Assembly (NCBI GenBank): GCA_003266075.1
Contig: MUZZ01000184.1
Span: forward strand, 1-11,885
Length of the DNA stretch: 11,885 bases
DNA from: Methanosphaera sp. rholeuAM74
GTDB lineage: Archaea; Methanobacteriota; Methanobacteria; Methanobacteriales; Methanobacteriaceae
Reading direction: 5' to 3'
Positions within the stretch are counted from its first letter, which is position 1. Each line of letters begins with the position of its first letter. Of this stretch, positions 5,883 to 11,885 are shown one piece after another. The translations under genes were made by a program, and so were the position numbers. A model generated the notes under the pieces. The model searched no databases, was not told the origin of the DNA, and was given only the letters and a program-made list of their open reading frames with translations.

Positions 5883-6848
5883 TTGAAGTTTGCTTTAGAA
5901 TTGTTGCCTAATGAATCTATTAGGGATATGTTGGAGTTAATTGGACTTGCCGAGGATATTGGTTTTGAAAATGTCTGGATTACTGATCATTATAATAATA
6001 AGGACGTATTTGAAATCCTGGCTTTAGCTGCTTATGAAACATCGACTATACACATGGGGTCTGGTGTTTCAAATCCATATGTACGTAATCCTGTTACCAT
6101 AGCATCTGCAACCACTACTCTTGACGAGATTTCAGAGGGTCGTGCATTGATTGGTGTTGGTCCTGGTGATAAGGCTACAATGGATACTCTTAACCTGTCA
6201 TGGGATAAACCGGTCGGCACTGTAAGGGATGCTATTTTAAATATTAGGACTTTGATTAATGGTGGTACGTTGGAGTCTGGTGCACAGTTATCTGGTACCA
6301 AAAAGGTTCAGGATGATATTCCAATTTATATGGGTGCTCAAGGACCTATGATGCTGAAGACTTCTGGTATGGTGGCTGATGGTACTTTAATCAATGCATC
6401 TAATACGAAGGACTTTGAGTTTGCCATTCCTTTAATCAAGGAGGGCATTTCCAAGGCTGATAATCCGGGTAAGACTTTTAATTTCGCAGCATATACTGCT
6501 TGTAGTGTTGATAATGACGTGGAAGTAGCATATAATCAGGCTAAGATTGTTGTGGCTTTTATTATAGCTGGTTCTCCTGATGTTGTCTTAGAACGTCATG
6601 GTATTAACATGGATGTAGCAACTAAAATTAAGGATTGCTTGTCGGTTGGTGACTTTAAGTCAGCCTCTTCATTTGTTGACAGGGATATGATTAATGCGTT
6701 CAGTGTTTGTGGAACTCCTAGTGATGTATCGGATAAGATTGCTGAGTTAAAGGATATGGGTGTTAATGAGTTTGTTGTAGGTTCTCCTATAGGTAAGAAT
6801 AAGATGGATGCTTTGAGGTTATTGGAGGATGTTATTTCTTCATTTTGA
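5883..6848 (+). CDS. mer: F420-dependent methylene-tetrahydromethanopterin reductase
   Basis: Mer is a cytoplasmic enzyme of the bacterial-luciferase-like TIM-barrel family. It reversibly reduces methylene-H4MPT to methyl-H4MPT with reduced F420, in the CO2-to-methyl branch of methanogenesis. From TTG 5883 the product has 321 residues, the length of characterised Mer proteins, and starts MKFALELLPNESIRDML. Family hallmarks are WITDHYNNK (32-40), SGVSNPYVRNP (60-70), GPGDKATMD (93-101), IYMGAQGPMMLKT (148-160), KIVVAFIIAGSP (221-232) and FVVGSPIGKNK (297-307). The segment around Gly61-Val62 corresponds to the non-prolyl cis peptide region that contacts F420. The radical SAM gene begins 17 bases after the stop, so co-transcription is likely. 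If the organism is a methanol-reducing Methanosphaera, Mer would serve mainly to balance or supply C1 units. Codons are mostly T-ending. Confidence 0.96.
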   Translation: MKFALELLPNESIRDMLELIGLAEDIGFENVWITDHYNNKDVFEILALAAYETSTIHMGSGVSNPYVRNPVTIASATTTLDEISEGRALIGVGPGDKATMDTLNLSWDKPVGTVRDAILNIRTLINGGTLESGAQLSGTKKVQDDIPIYMGAQGPMMLKTSGMVADGTLINASNTKDFEFAIPLIKEGISKADNPGKTFNFAAYTACSVDNDVEVAYNQAKIVVAFIIAGSPDVVLERHGINMDVATKIKDCLSVGDFKSASSFVDRDMINAFSVCGTPSDVSDKIAELKDMGVNEFVVGSPIGKNKMDALRLLEDVISSF

Positions 6849-6864
6849 TTAGGTTGTGTTTTTA

Positions 6865-7971
6865 ATGCAGGTTCAATTAATTAATAGAAAAATTCGTGAA
6901 CATTCTATTGAAAGAATTAAGAGTAAGCGTGAGGCTAAAAAGGATAAGAAACCTCTTGATTTTTATGCTGCTAGTTGGGCTAATGAGGATAGGTTGTATG
7001 ATTGTGTTGGCTACACTATTTTCATAGTGCTTCCTACTTCTGGCTGTCAGTGGGCTAAGGATAGTGGTGGCTGTACTATGTGCAGTTATATTGCTGATTC
7101 TCCACTTGTTGATATTGGTTGTGATGATTTAATCCGTATCTTTGACGATCAATGGGATAAGCAGTTGTCTAAGACTGATTTTGGTGGTCATGAAAGTGTT
7201 GCTGTCAAGCTTTTTGTTTCTGGTAGTTTTCTTAATGAGAATGAAGTACCACTAAAAGTTCAGGAACATATCTTCAATAAATTCAACAAGTATGATAACA
7301 TAAAAGAGGTAATTGTCGAGTCAAAACCTGAATACATTAACAGCAATTCACTTAAACACTTGGCATCATTAATACCGGATAAAATTTTGGAACTTGGTAT
7401 AGGTCTTGAGACTTCAAATGAGCAAACTCGCTTAAACAAGATTAATAAGGGTATAACAAACAAGTCATTCGAGGATTGTGTCAAAACAATAAATGATATA
7501 ACTGAATATGACGTACGAGCCAAAGCATACCTACTAGTAAAACCAATATTATTATCCGAGAGGGATGCGATAGCCGAATCAATTGAATCAGCAAGGTATG
7601 CTAAGAAAGTGGGGGTAAAAAGAATTGCCTACTGTCCAGCAACAGTACATGCAGGAACATTAATGGACAACTTGTGGAAGAAGGGTTCATACAATCCACC
7701 ATGGATCTGGAGTTGTGTAGAAATCATAAAAGAAGTTCGTAGGAACGTTGATATTCCGATGATTATGGACACGGCAGGTTTCGGCACAAGACGTGGACCA
7801 TTCAACTGTAAGAAGTGTAATTCAAAGTTAAAGAATTTGATAATTGAATCTAATCTAAAACAAGAAATAACTCCTGAATTGGAAGAGTTTTCCTGTGAAT
7901 GTAAAGATAAGTGGCTTGCAGACTTAGAGTTCAGTGATATTTTAAACACAACTACAAACCCAAAAAATTAA
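6865..7971 (+). CDS. Archaeosine biosynthesis radical SAM protein RaSEA
   Basis: This protein fits the RaSEA family (TIGR01210, COG1244), the radical SAM partner of ArcS that converts the lysine-modified preQ0 base at position 15 of archaeal tRNA D-loops into archaeosine. From ATG 6865 it has 368 residues. The [4Fe-4S] ligands are C61, C70 and C73 in SGCQWAKDSGGCTMCSY, a C-x8-C-x2-C spacing instead of the common C-x3-C-x2-C and a known trait of this family. Barrel motifs include VKLFVSGSFLNENE (about 114-127), EVIVESKPEYI (148-158) and LELGIGLETSNEQTR (176-190). Near the end, C315/C318 (NCKKC) and C344/C346 (CEC) could bind zinc. GTG 6856 is less likely as a start, because AGGT at 6851-6854 then lies too close. 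Codon style changes sharply near 7246. The gene ends 22 bases from the convergent hcp. Confidence 0.88.
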   Translation: MQVQLINRKIREHSIERIKSKREAKKDKKPLDFYAASWANEDRLYDCVGYTIFIVLPTSGCQWAKDSGGCTMCSYIADSPLVDIGCDDLIRIFDDQWDKQLSKTDFGGHESVAVKLFVSGSFLNENEVPLKVQEHIFNKFNKYDNIKEVIVESKPEYINSNSLKHLASLIPDKILELGIGLETSNEQTRLNKINKGITNKSFEDCVKTINDITEYDVRAKAYLLVKPILLSERDAIAESIESARYAKKVGVKRIAYCPATVHAGTLMDNLWKKGSYNPPWIWSCVEIIKEVRRNVDIPMIMDTAGFGTRRGPFNCKKCNSKLKNLIIESNLKQEITPELEEFSCECKDKWLADLEFSDILNTTTNPKN

Positions 7972-7976
7972 AAAAA
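7962..7976 (-). terminator. T-tract terminator of hcp
   Basis: On the minus strand a run of seven T, then AA, then six T begins about 17 bases after the hcp stop. It lies inside the 3' end of the convergent radical SAM gene. No strong hairpin is associated. Confidence 0.5.
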
Positions 7977-7993
7977 GGGGGATATTGGGTAGT

Positions 7994-9289
7994 TTAACCT
8001 AATATTTCTTTAATGTCCTCTTCAGGTGTTGAAATTAATTTAAGATTGAAGTTTTCTACTAAAACGGATAGTATTGTTTCATCTACCCATGCAGGTAGTA
8101 CTGGTCCGATGTGTATGTTTTGTATGCCCAGTGCTAGTAAGCTCCATAATATTGATACTGCTTTTTGTTCCATCCAGCTTAATACGAATGTTACTGGTAG
8201 GTCATTTAATCCCATGTCGAATAGTTCTGTTAGTGCTGTTAGTATTTCTGCTCCTACTATTGCATCGTTACATTGTCCTAGGTCTATGTGTCTTGGTATG
8301 CCTTCAATGTCTCCTAGGTCTAAATCGTTGAATCTATATTTTCCACATCCTACAGATAGTATCACTGTATCTTCTGGTAATTGTTTTGCGAATTCTGTGT
8401 AGTATGACATACTTGGGTTTGGTAGGTCACATCCACCCATTACGAAGAATTGTCTGATTTTTCCTGCTAGTACTAATTCTTTTATTTTATCTGCTAGTGA
8501 TAGTACGGTTGATGCTCCAAATCCTGTTGTGTAGGTGGTTTTTTCTTCTTCTTCTAGTTCTGGAAGTTCTAGTGCTTTGTTAATTATGTCTGTGAAGTCG
8601 TAGTCGTCTATGTGTGGTGTGTTTGGTAGTTGTGCAATTCCTGAGGTGTATATTCTGTCTGCGTATGCGTCTTTAGGTATTAGTCCACAGTTTGTTGTTA
8701 CTAGTATTGGTATGTTGTATTTGCTAAATAGTGCTACCTGGTCAAACCATGGTCCTCCTAGTTGTCCTTTTAGGTGTTCGTATTTTCTTAGTTCTGGGTA
8801 TCCGTGTGCTATCAGCATTTCACTGTGTGTGTATATGTTTATTCCTTTTCCTTCGGTCTGTTTTAATAGTTCTTCGAGTACTTTTAGGTCGTGTCCTGTT
8901 ACGAGTATTGCGTGTCCTTGGCTTGCTCCTTTTTCTACTACTGCTGGTTCTGGTTCTCCATAGTTGTCTATATGTGCCTTTTTTAGTCCTGCCATTGCTT
9001 TTATATTGATGTTTCCTGCTTCTATTGCCAGGTCTATGAAGCTTTGTACGTCAAAGTTCACGTTGGTTAGTGTTGAGTAGAGTCCTTTTGTTATGAATTT
9101 GTTTATTTCCTCGTCACTTTCTCCGAATTCTTCCATTTGGTAGTTGTATGCTGCTATTCCTTTCAATGCAAATAGTAGGTTGTCTTGCAGTCTTGCAAGG
9201 GTTTCATTTTTTCCACATACTCCCATCTGGGTACATCCTTCTCCTTTCACTGTTTGTGAACATTGATAACAAAACATTTCATCGTTCAT
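7994..9289 (-). CDS. hcp: Hybrid-cluster protein (hydroxylamine reductase)
   Basis: Hcp is a cytoplasmic Fe-S protein with a hybrid [4Fe-2S-2O] cluster. It reduces hydroxylamine in vitro and is tied to nitric oxide detoxification and protein S-nitrosylation in bacteria. The 431-residue product is the short form usual in archaea and thermophiles, lacking part of the helical bundle of the ~550-residue enterobacterial type. The N-terminal cluster ligands are C7, C10, C19 and C25 (FCYQCSQ...). All expected hybrid-cluster ligands are visible: H133 (GHDL), E157 (HSEML), C201 (TTNCGLIP), C287 (GGCDLP), C315 (VGCGKYRFN), C340 (GQCND), E374 and K376 (SWMEQKAV). The start is supported by AGGTGA on the minus strand (9296-9301). 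A TrmB-type regulator is divergently transcribed from the same 130-base gap and is a natural candidate to control it. No hcr-type reductase partner is nearby. Confidence 0.96.
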   Translation of the reverse strand: MNDEMFCYQCSQTVKGEGCTQMGVCGKNETLARLQDNLLFALKGIAAYNYQMEEFGESDEEINKFITKGLYSTLTNVNFDVQSFIDLAIEAGNINIKAMAGLKKAHIDNYGEPEPAVVEKGASQGHAILVTGHDLKVLEELLKQTEGKGINIYTHSEMLIAHGYPELRKYEHLKGQLGGPWFDQVALFSKYNIPILVTTNCGLIPKDAYADRIYTSGIAQLPNTPHIDDYDFTDIINKALELPELEEEEKTTYTTGFGASTVLSLADKIKELVLAGKIRQFFVMGGCDLPNPSMSYYTEFAKQLPEDTVILSVGCGKYRFNDLDLGDIEGIPRHIDLGQCNDAIVGAEILTALTELFDMGLNDLPVTFVLSWMEQKAVSILWSLLALGIQNIHIGPVLPAWVDETILSVLVENFNLKLISTPEEDIKEILG

Positions 9290-9335
9290 ATCTAATCACC
9301 TATTTATTGTATGTTAGTATATATCATCAATTTTA

Positions 9336-9349
9336 ATAATATAATTTTG
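9336..9349 (-). promoter_or_regulatory. Probable BRE/TATA of hcp
   Basis: The minus strand reads ACAAAATTATATTAT, an A-rich BRE followed by a TATA-like core. Transcription would begin near 9315, leaving a leader of about 25 bases that includes the ribosome binding site. The assignment is by pattern only. Confidence 0.4.
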
Positions 9350-9364
9350 TCACTATGATGGTGA
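9350..9364. promoter_or_regulatory. Candidate operator between divergent hcp and trmB-type promoters
   Basis: TCACTATGATGGTGA is a 15-base palindrome centred on G9357 with six of seven pairs matching. The one mismatch is T9354 opposite G9360. It lies directly upstream of the probable hcp BRE/TATA (9336-9349) and 10 bases from the probable TATA of the regulator gene (9374-9383). This is a place where a bound regulator could act on both promoters. Confidence 0.4.
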
Positions 9365-9373
9365 ATTAGAAAC

Positions 9374-9383
9374 AAATATAAAT
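9374..9383 (+). promoter_or_regulatory. Probable TATA box of the TrmB-type regulator gene
   Basis: AAATATAAAT is preceded by the BRE-like AGAAAC. Transcription would begin near 9404, just before the ribosome binding site AAAGGTG (9407-9413), giving a leader of about 15 bases. Confidence 0.45.
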
Positions 9384-9419
9384 GACTTAACATAATAACA
9401 TAGTATAAAGGTGTGCAAA

Positions 9420-10178
9420 ATGGAAGAAATATTAGGAATATTAACCCAATTAGGACTAACAGAATATGAATCAAAAGCATATATATCACTAGTTTCCTTA
9501 ATAAATGCAAAAGCAGATGAAATAAGTAAAAATTCTGGAGTACCACGTTCAAAAATATACCCAGTACTGGAAAACTTAGAAAAAAAGGATTTAATCAAAA
9601 TAAAACAGGGAAGACCACTAGAATACCATGTAATAGCACCAGAAATTTCACTAAAAAATTATGAAGAAAATATAATACACAACATTCACATCCTACAACA
9701 AAAACTAACAAGGATATACGAGGAAAAACTACCACACGTAAATACTCCAATAATCACAGTCGAAGGACTAGATAAAATTCTTAAAAAGGAATATGAAATA
9801 ATCAAACAAACAAAGAAAATACTATATCTACGTATTGGTTTCATATTACCATCAGAAATAGAAAACATCAAAAAAGCATTGAACAAACTAATAAATAACG
9901 GAATTAAAATAAGGATACTGGCAGTAGAAGAATGTGAAATAGACGGAAAAGTGGTATCTATAAGGGACATATTTGAAGACATGGATGTTGAAATAAAGTA
10001 TAAACAACTACCATCAGCACAGTTAATAATAAGGGATTATAAGGAAATGTTTCTGGTTTTTGCTGAAAACTCTGGAATGTCAATATCTAACTCCAACATG
10101 GTAGGCTTGTTTAACACCTACTCCGTGATAATTTCAAATTATTTATCAGCATTTAACAAGCAATGGTCTAAACTCTAA
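9420..10178 (+). CDS. TrmB-family transcriptional regulator
   Basis: This is a probable DNA-binding regulator of 252 residues. The N-terminal winged helix-turn-helix (about 1-76) is characteristic of TrmB proteins. It contains LTQLGLTEYESKAYISLV, then ADEISKNSGVPRSKIYPVLE (the recognition-helix region), then the wing KKDLIKIKQGRPLEYH. A short amphipathic coiled coil follows (about 80-105, NIHILQQKLTRIYEEKL). The C-terminal part (about 110-252) resembles the phospholipase-D-like effector/dimer region of the family (LYLRIGFILPSEIENI, then QLIIRDYKEMFLVFAENS). No sugar-binding TrmB domain is evident, so the ligand is unknown. ATG 9420 is preferred over GTG 9411 because AAAGGTG at 9407-9413 serves it as ribosome binding site. 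Divergent arrangement with hcp suggests control of hcp and itself. Its stop codon overlaps that of the convergent DUF89 gene. Confidence 0.88.
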   Translation: MEEILGILTQLGLTEYESKAYISLVSLINAKADEISKNSGVPRSKIYPVLENLEKKDLIKIKQGRPLEYHVIAPEISLKNYEENIIHNIHILQQKLTRIYEEKLPHVNTPIITVEGLDKILKKEYEIIKQTKKILYLRIGFILPSEIENIKKALNKLINNGIKIRILAVEECEIDGKVVSIRDIFEDMDVEIKYKQLPSAQLIIRDYKEMFLVFAENSGMSISNSNMVGLFNTYSVIISNYLSAFNKQWSKL

Positions 10179-11041
10179 TTCACGGATTTCATGATGACAA
10201 TACTTTTTACTCCAACTTTTAACTCCTTGGATATAACATTACACTTTGTTGTAAGCAGATAAAATATAGGGGTATTCACTTCCATTTCACTTAATCCTTC
10301 ATAGTTTCCCATACCCTTACTTATTATAAAATCCACGTTTTCCATCAAGTCCTTTAATTCATCAGAAACATAATCTTCAACTATACCCACTGAAGCTGCA
10401 CCCGTGGTTATTAATGTTGTCAACTCATCCAATTTAAGGTTTTTAGCATCTGCAAGTAGTGCATCATTAAGTATTGGTCCTTTTTTTACAGCTAAAATGA
10501 TTTCTACATCGTAGTCTTGTTTTATTTTCTCTATCAGCAACTTGTCGAAGACGATTTCTCCACCATTATCTGCTAGGTAAAGTATTTTTGTGGCACTTTT
10601 TAAACTCTCATCCAGTAGTTGCGTATCATTTATCACGGCTTCTTTGTCAATGTTATCCATTATCATTTTTTCCATATCCGTGTCTTGTTCTAATGCTCCG
10701 AAATCTATTATATTTCCTACAACGGCAACTTTAACGTATTGTTCTAGTGTGGGATTTTCTTCTATGTGTTTTCGTATTTTTGGAACTATTTTTTGGGCTA
10801 TTCTGTTCCCGTTTTCTCTTAATTGTTTGTATGGATCCGAATTTTTTGTTTCATTCATAATCATTGTGTGTAGATCTGTGCCTAGCTTGTTGGATTGTAC
10901 TCCTTTTTTAAAGTTTTCTTCTATGTATGATAGTACTTTGACAGTTGCATCCATCCGTTTTTCAGTATCTTCAACAGCGTTTTCTATGGCTTCACGTGAT
11001 TGTCTCATCATACATGAAGCACATTCGTAGCTAACTTTCAT
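10175..11041 (-). CDS. DUF89 family protein (predicted metal-dependent phosphatase)
   Basis: This 288-residue protein belongs to the DUF89/COG1578 family. Members studied elsewhere are metal-dependent phosphatases thought to remove damaged or unwanted sugar/cofactor phosphates, and archaeal members form the stand-alone group. The N-terminus carries a CxxC pair (C7, C10 in YECASCMMRQ) typical of archaeal forms. The conserved metal-site motif is D158-N159 in LYLADNGGEIVFDKLLIE, with NIIDFG (about 110-115) and KGMGNYEGL (242-250) completing the usual set. The exact substrate cannot be read from sequence. ATG 11041 is chosen because a G-rich ribosome binding site (GGGGGGAG, minus strand, about 11050-11057) precedes it at suitable distance; an ATG at 11068 would overlap that site. 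The stop codon overlaps the stop of the convergent regulator gene by three bases. Confidence 0.9.
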   Translation of the reverse strand: MKVSYECASCMMRQSREAIENAVEDTEKRMDATVKVLSYIEENFKKGVQSNKLGTDLHTMIMNETKNSDPYKQLRENGNRIAQKIVPKIRKHIEENPTLEQYVKVAVVGNIIDFGALEQDTDMEKMIMDNIDKEAVINDTQLLDESLKSATKILYLADNGGEIVFDKLLIEKIKQDYDVEIILAVKKGPILNDALLADAKNLKLDELTTLITTGAASVGIVEDYVSDELKDLMENVDFIISKGMGNYEGLSEMEVNTPIFYLLTTKCNVISKELKVGVKSIVIMKSVN

Positions 11042-11166
11042 CTTTCTTACTCCCCCCTTTTTTGTCAATCTAAGTTTTTGTTTTTTGTTGTATTTGTTAT
11101 TATTGTTATGAGTTAAATGATACCGACAAGATTAGACAGATAATATGACACTAATACTACACTAAA

Positions 11167-11367
11167 ATGGTCTTTCAGTTACCAATACGACGGTTTCACC
11201 AGATGATGACTGCAAAAACAGTGGAGAATTTACCTAAATACGACAATCTGTACTACTCAATTACATTAGTTGATGAACTAGTACATAATTGGATACAACA
11301 AAACAATAGAAAATGGATGATAATGTTTTCACAATTACAAACACACACAGACCTAAACCTAGGATAA
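11167..11367 (+). pseudogene. Doubtful 66-codon open frame, possible gene remnant
   Basis: The frame reads MVFQLPIRRFHQMMTAKTVE near its start and ends in HTDLNLG. It has no ribosome binding site before the ATG and no recognisable domain. The composition (Trp, His, Arg and Tyr at normal levels, no low-complexity run) is more protein-like than the surrounding DNA. That leaves open a remnant of a larger gene or mobile element. I do not recognise it, and chance remains quite possible. Confidence 0.2.
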
Positions 11368-11540
11368 TATGTTTGAGATTTTAACAAAAAATGTGATAAT
11401 AGCCTATAGTAACAATACAAACAAGACACCATGATACATATTGGTGAAGTACTATCTTATAGAACATTAACTTCTTATTAAAAGTCTCTGTACACTCTTT
11501 TTAACAAGGATTTTTCATACAGTGTTATATTCATCTAAAA

Positions 11541-11548
11541 TTATAAGT
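11541..11548 (+). promoter_or_regulatory. Probable TATA box of purF
   Basis: TTATAAGT preceded by CTAAAA matches a BRE/TATA pair. Transcription would start near 11570, giving a leader of about 55 bases. An inverted repeat (TTCTAT at 11588-11593, ATAGAA at 11602-11607) lies in that leader just before the ribosome binding site. Confidence 0.4.
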
Positions 11549-11613
11549 ATTTGTTTATCAATAAATAATATTATACTAGATGACATTTTCTATGTTAATC
11601 TATAGAATGCTAT

Positions 11614-11619
11614 GGGGAG
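11614..11619 (+). promoter_or_regulatory. Ribosome binding site fixing the GTG start of purF
   Basis: GGGGAG is seven bases before GTG 11627. The in-frame ATG at 11612 overlaps this site and has no site of its own, so GTG is preferred. Confidence 0.6.
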
Positions 11620-11626
11620 AAAAAAG

Positions 11627-11885
11627 GTGCATAATGAGTTGCGAGATAAATGTGGTATTATAGGTGTATATTCTTTTGATGAAACTGTGGATGTAGCTTC
11701 ATGGATTTATTCAGGTTTATATGCTCTTCAACATAGGGGTCAAGAATCTGCCGGTATAAGTGTACTACGGGATGACCGTATTAATACACACGTAGGCATG
11801 GGGTTATTATCGGAAGTTTTTAGCAAGGATTTACTTGATATCTTGAATGGAAATGTTGGTATAGGTCATGTAAGGTATTCAACAA
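11627..11885 (+). CDS. purF: Amidophosphoribosyltransferase, 5' part
   Basis: PurF catalyses the first committed step of purine synthesis, moving ammonia from glutamine to PRPP to make phosphoribosylamine. Only the N-terminal ~86 residues of about 470 are in the window. The glutaminase (Ntn hydrolase) domain is clear: CGIIGVYS with the catalytic Cys at residue 9 from GTG 11627, ALQHRGQESAGIS, HVGMGLLSEVF, and VGIGHVRYST at the edge. The Cys is not at position 2, so a short propeptide (VHNELRDK) must be removed to free the nucleophile, as in Bacillus-type and other archaeal PurF. The start is GTG, fixed by GGGGAG at 11614-11619. Transcription points away from the DUF89 gene. The gene continues beyond the window. 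Confidence 0.95.
   Translation, partial: MHNELRDKCGIIGVYSFDETVDVASWIYSGLYALQHRGQESAGISVLRDDRINTHVGMGLLSEVFSKDLLDILNGNVGIGHVRYST

Larger units (their letters stand above)
11042..11626. other. Mostly non-coding stretch before purF
   Basis: This stretch separates the DUF89 gene from purF, which point away from each other. It holds the DUF89 promoter (not clearly identifiable), one 66-codon open frame listed separately, and the purF promoter and leader. Around 11368-11530 I see only AT-rich sequence and weak inverted repeats, for example CACCA/TGGTG at 11427-11446. Its length is large for this window and could hide a small RNA or decayed gene. Confidence 0.5.

Noticed and set aside
7953..7992. 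Hairpin ACCCA / TGGGT between the convergent radical SAM and hcp genes
   Set aside because: Five pairs with a loop of more than 20 bases is too weak; the T-tract on the minus strand is the better-supported terminator.
8013..8402. A 129-codon open frame on the plus strand within hcp
   Set aside because: It lies antisense to hcp, whose cluster ligands are all in place. The product is Ser/Pro-rich with no ribosome binding site and is explained by the codon choice of the real gene.
10590..11030. A 146-codon open frame on the plus strand within the DUF89 gene
   Set aside because: It is antisense to a well-recognised family; the product is low-complexity Ser/Phe/Ile-rich and no ribosome binding site is seen.
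11427..11446. Inverted repeat CACCA / TGGTG
   Set aside because: Only five pairs around a ten-base loop with no T-tract or promoter nearby; it is compatible with chance.

Overview
The window is an AT-rich archaeal chromosome segment, most likely from a Methanobacteriales methanogen of the Methanosphaera / Methanobrevibacter kind. Four things point there: A-type ATP synthase genes, the F420-dependent methylene-tetrahydromethanopterin reductase Mer, a surface protein with pseudomurein-binding repeats, and archaeal promoter style (BRE/TATA elements, T-tract terminators). The archaeosine enzyme RaSEA agrees with an archaeon. The genus is an inference.

Layout. 1-1062: the end of the A-type ATP synthase operon, atpB (3' part) then atpD, followed by a hairpin plus T-tract. 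1194-2276: an ATP-grasp ligase whose true start is not a normal codon. 2278-2436 (-): a 52-residue single-helix membrane protein ending one base from the ligase. 2510-2581 (-): tRNA-Gln(TTG). 2582-2996: a non-coding stretch with a 22-nt perfect palindrome, a TATA box and a leader hairpin. 2997-5594: a large secreted protein with Ig-like domains, four pseudomurein-binding repeats and a C-terminal transglutaminase-like Cys-His-Asp domain. 5595-5882: terminator and mer promoter region. 5883-7971: mer followed closely by the archaeosine radical SAM gene. 7994-9289 (-): hybrid-cluster protein Hcp, divergent from a TrmB-type regulator (9420-10178). 10175-11041 (-): a DUF89 family phosphatase-like protein whose stop overlaps the regulator's. 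11042-11626: mostly non-coding. 11627 to the end: the start of purF.

The genes are mainly housekeeping (energy, C1 metabolism, tRNA and its modification, purine synthesis) with two accessory-looking parts. One is the cell-wall-targeted transglutaminase-like protein. The other is the Hcp/TrmB divergent pair, which shares a short palindrome between its promoters and may form a small redox or nitrosative-stress module. I see no CRISPR array, no intact insertion sequence and no prophage. No clearly new multi-gene system is visible. The most unusual signals are two genes lacking a conventional start codon where one is expected, and an abrupt change of codon style inside the radical SAM gene.
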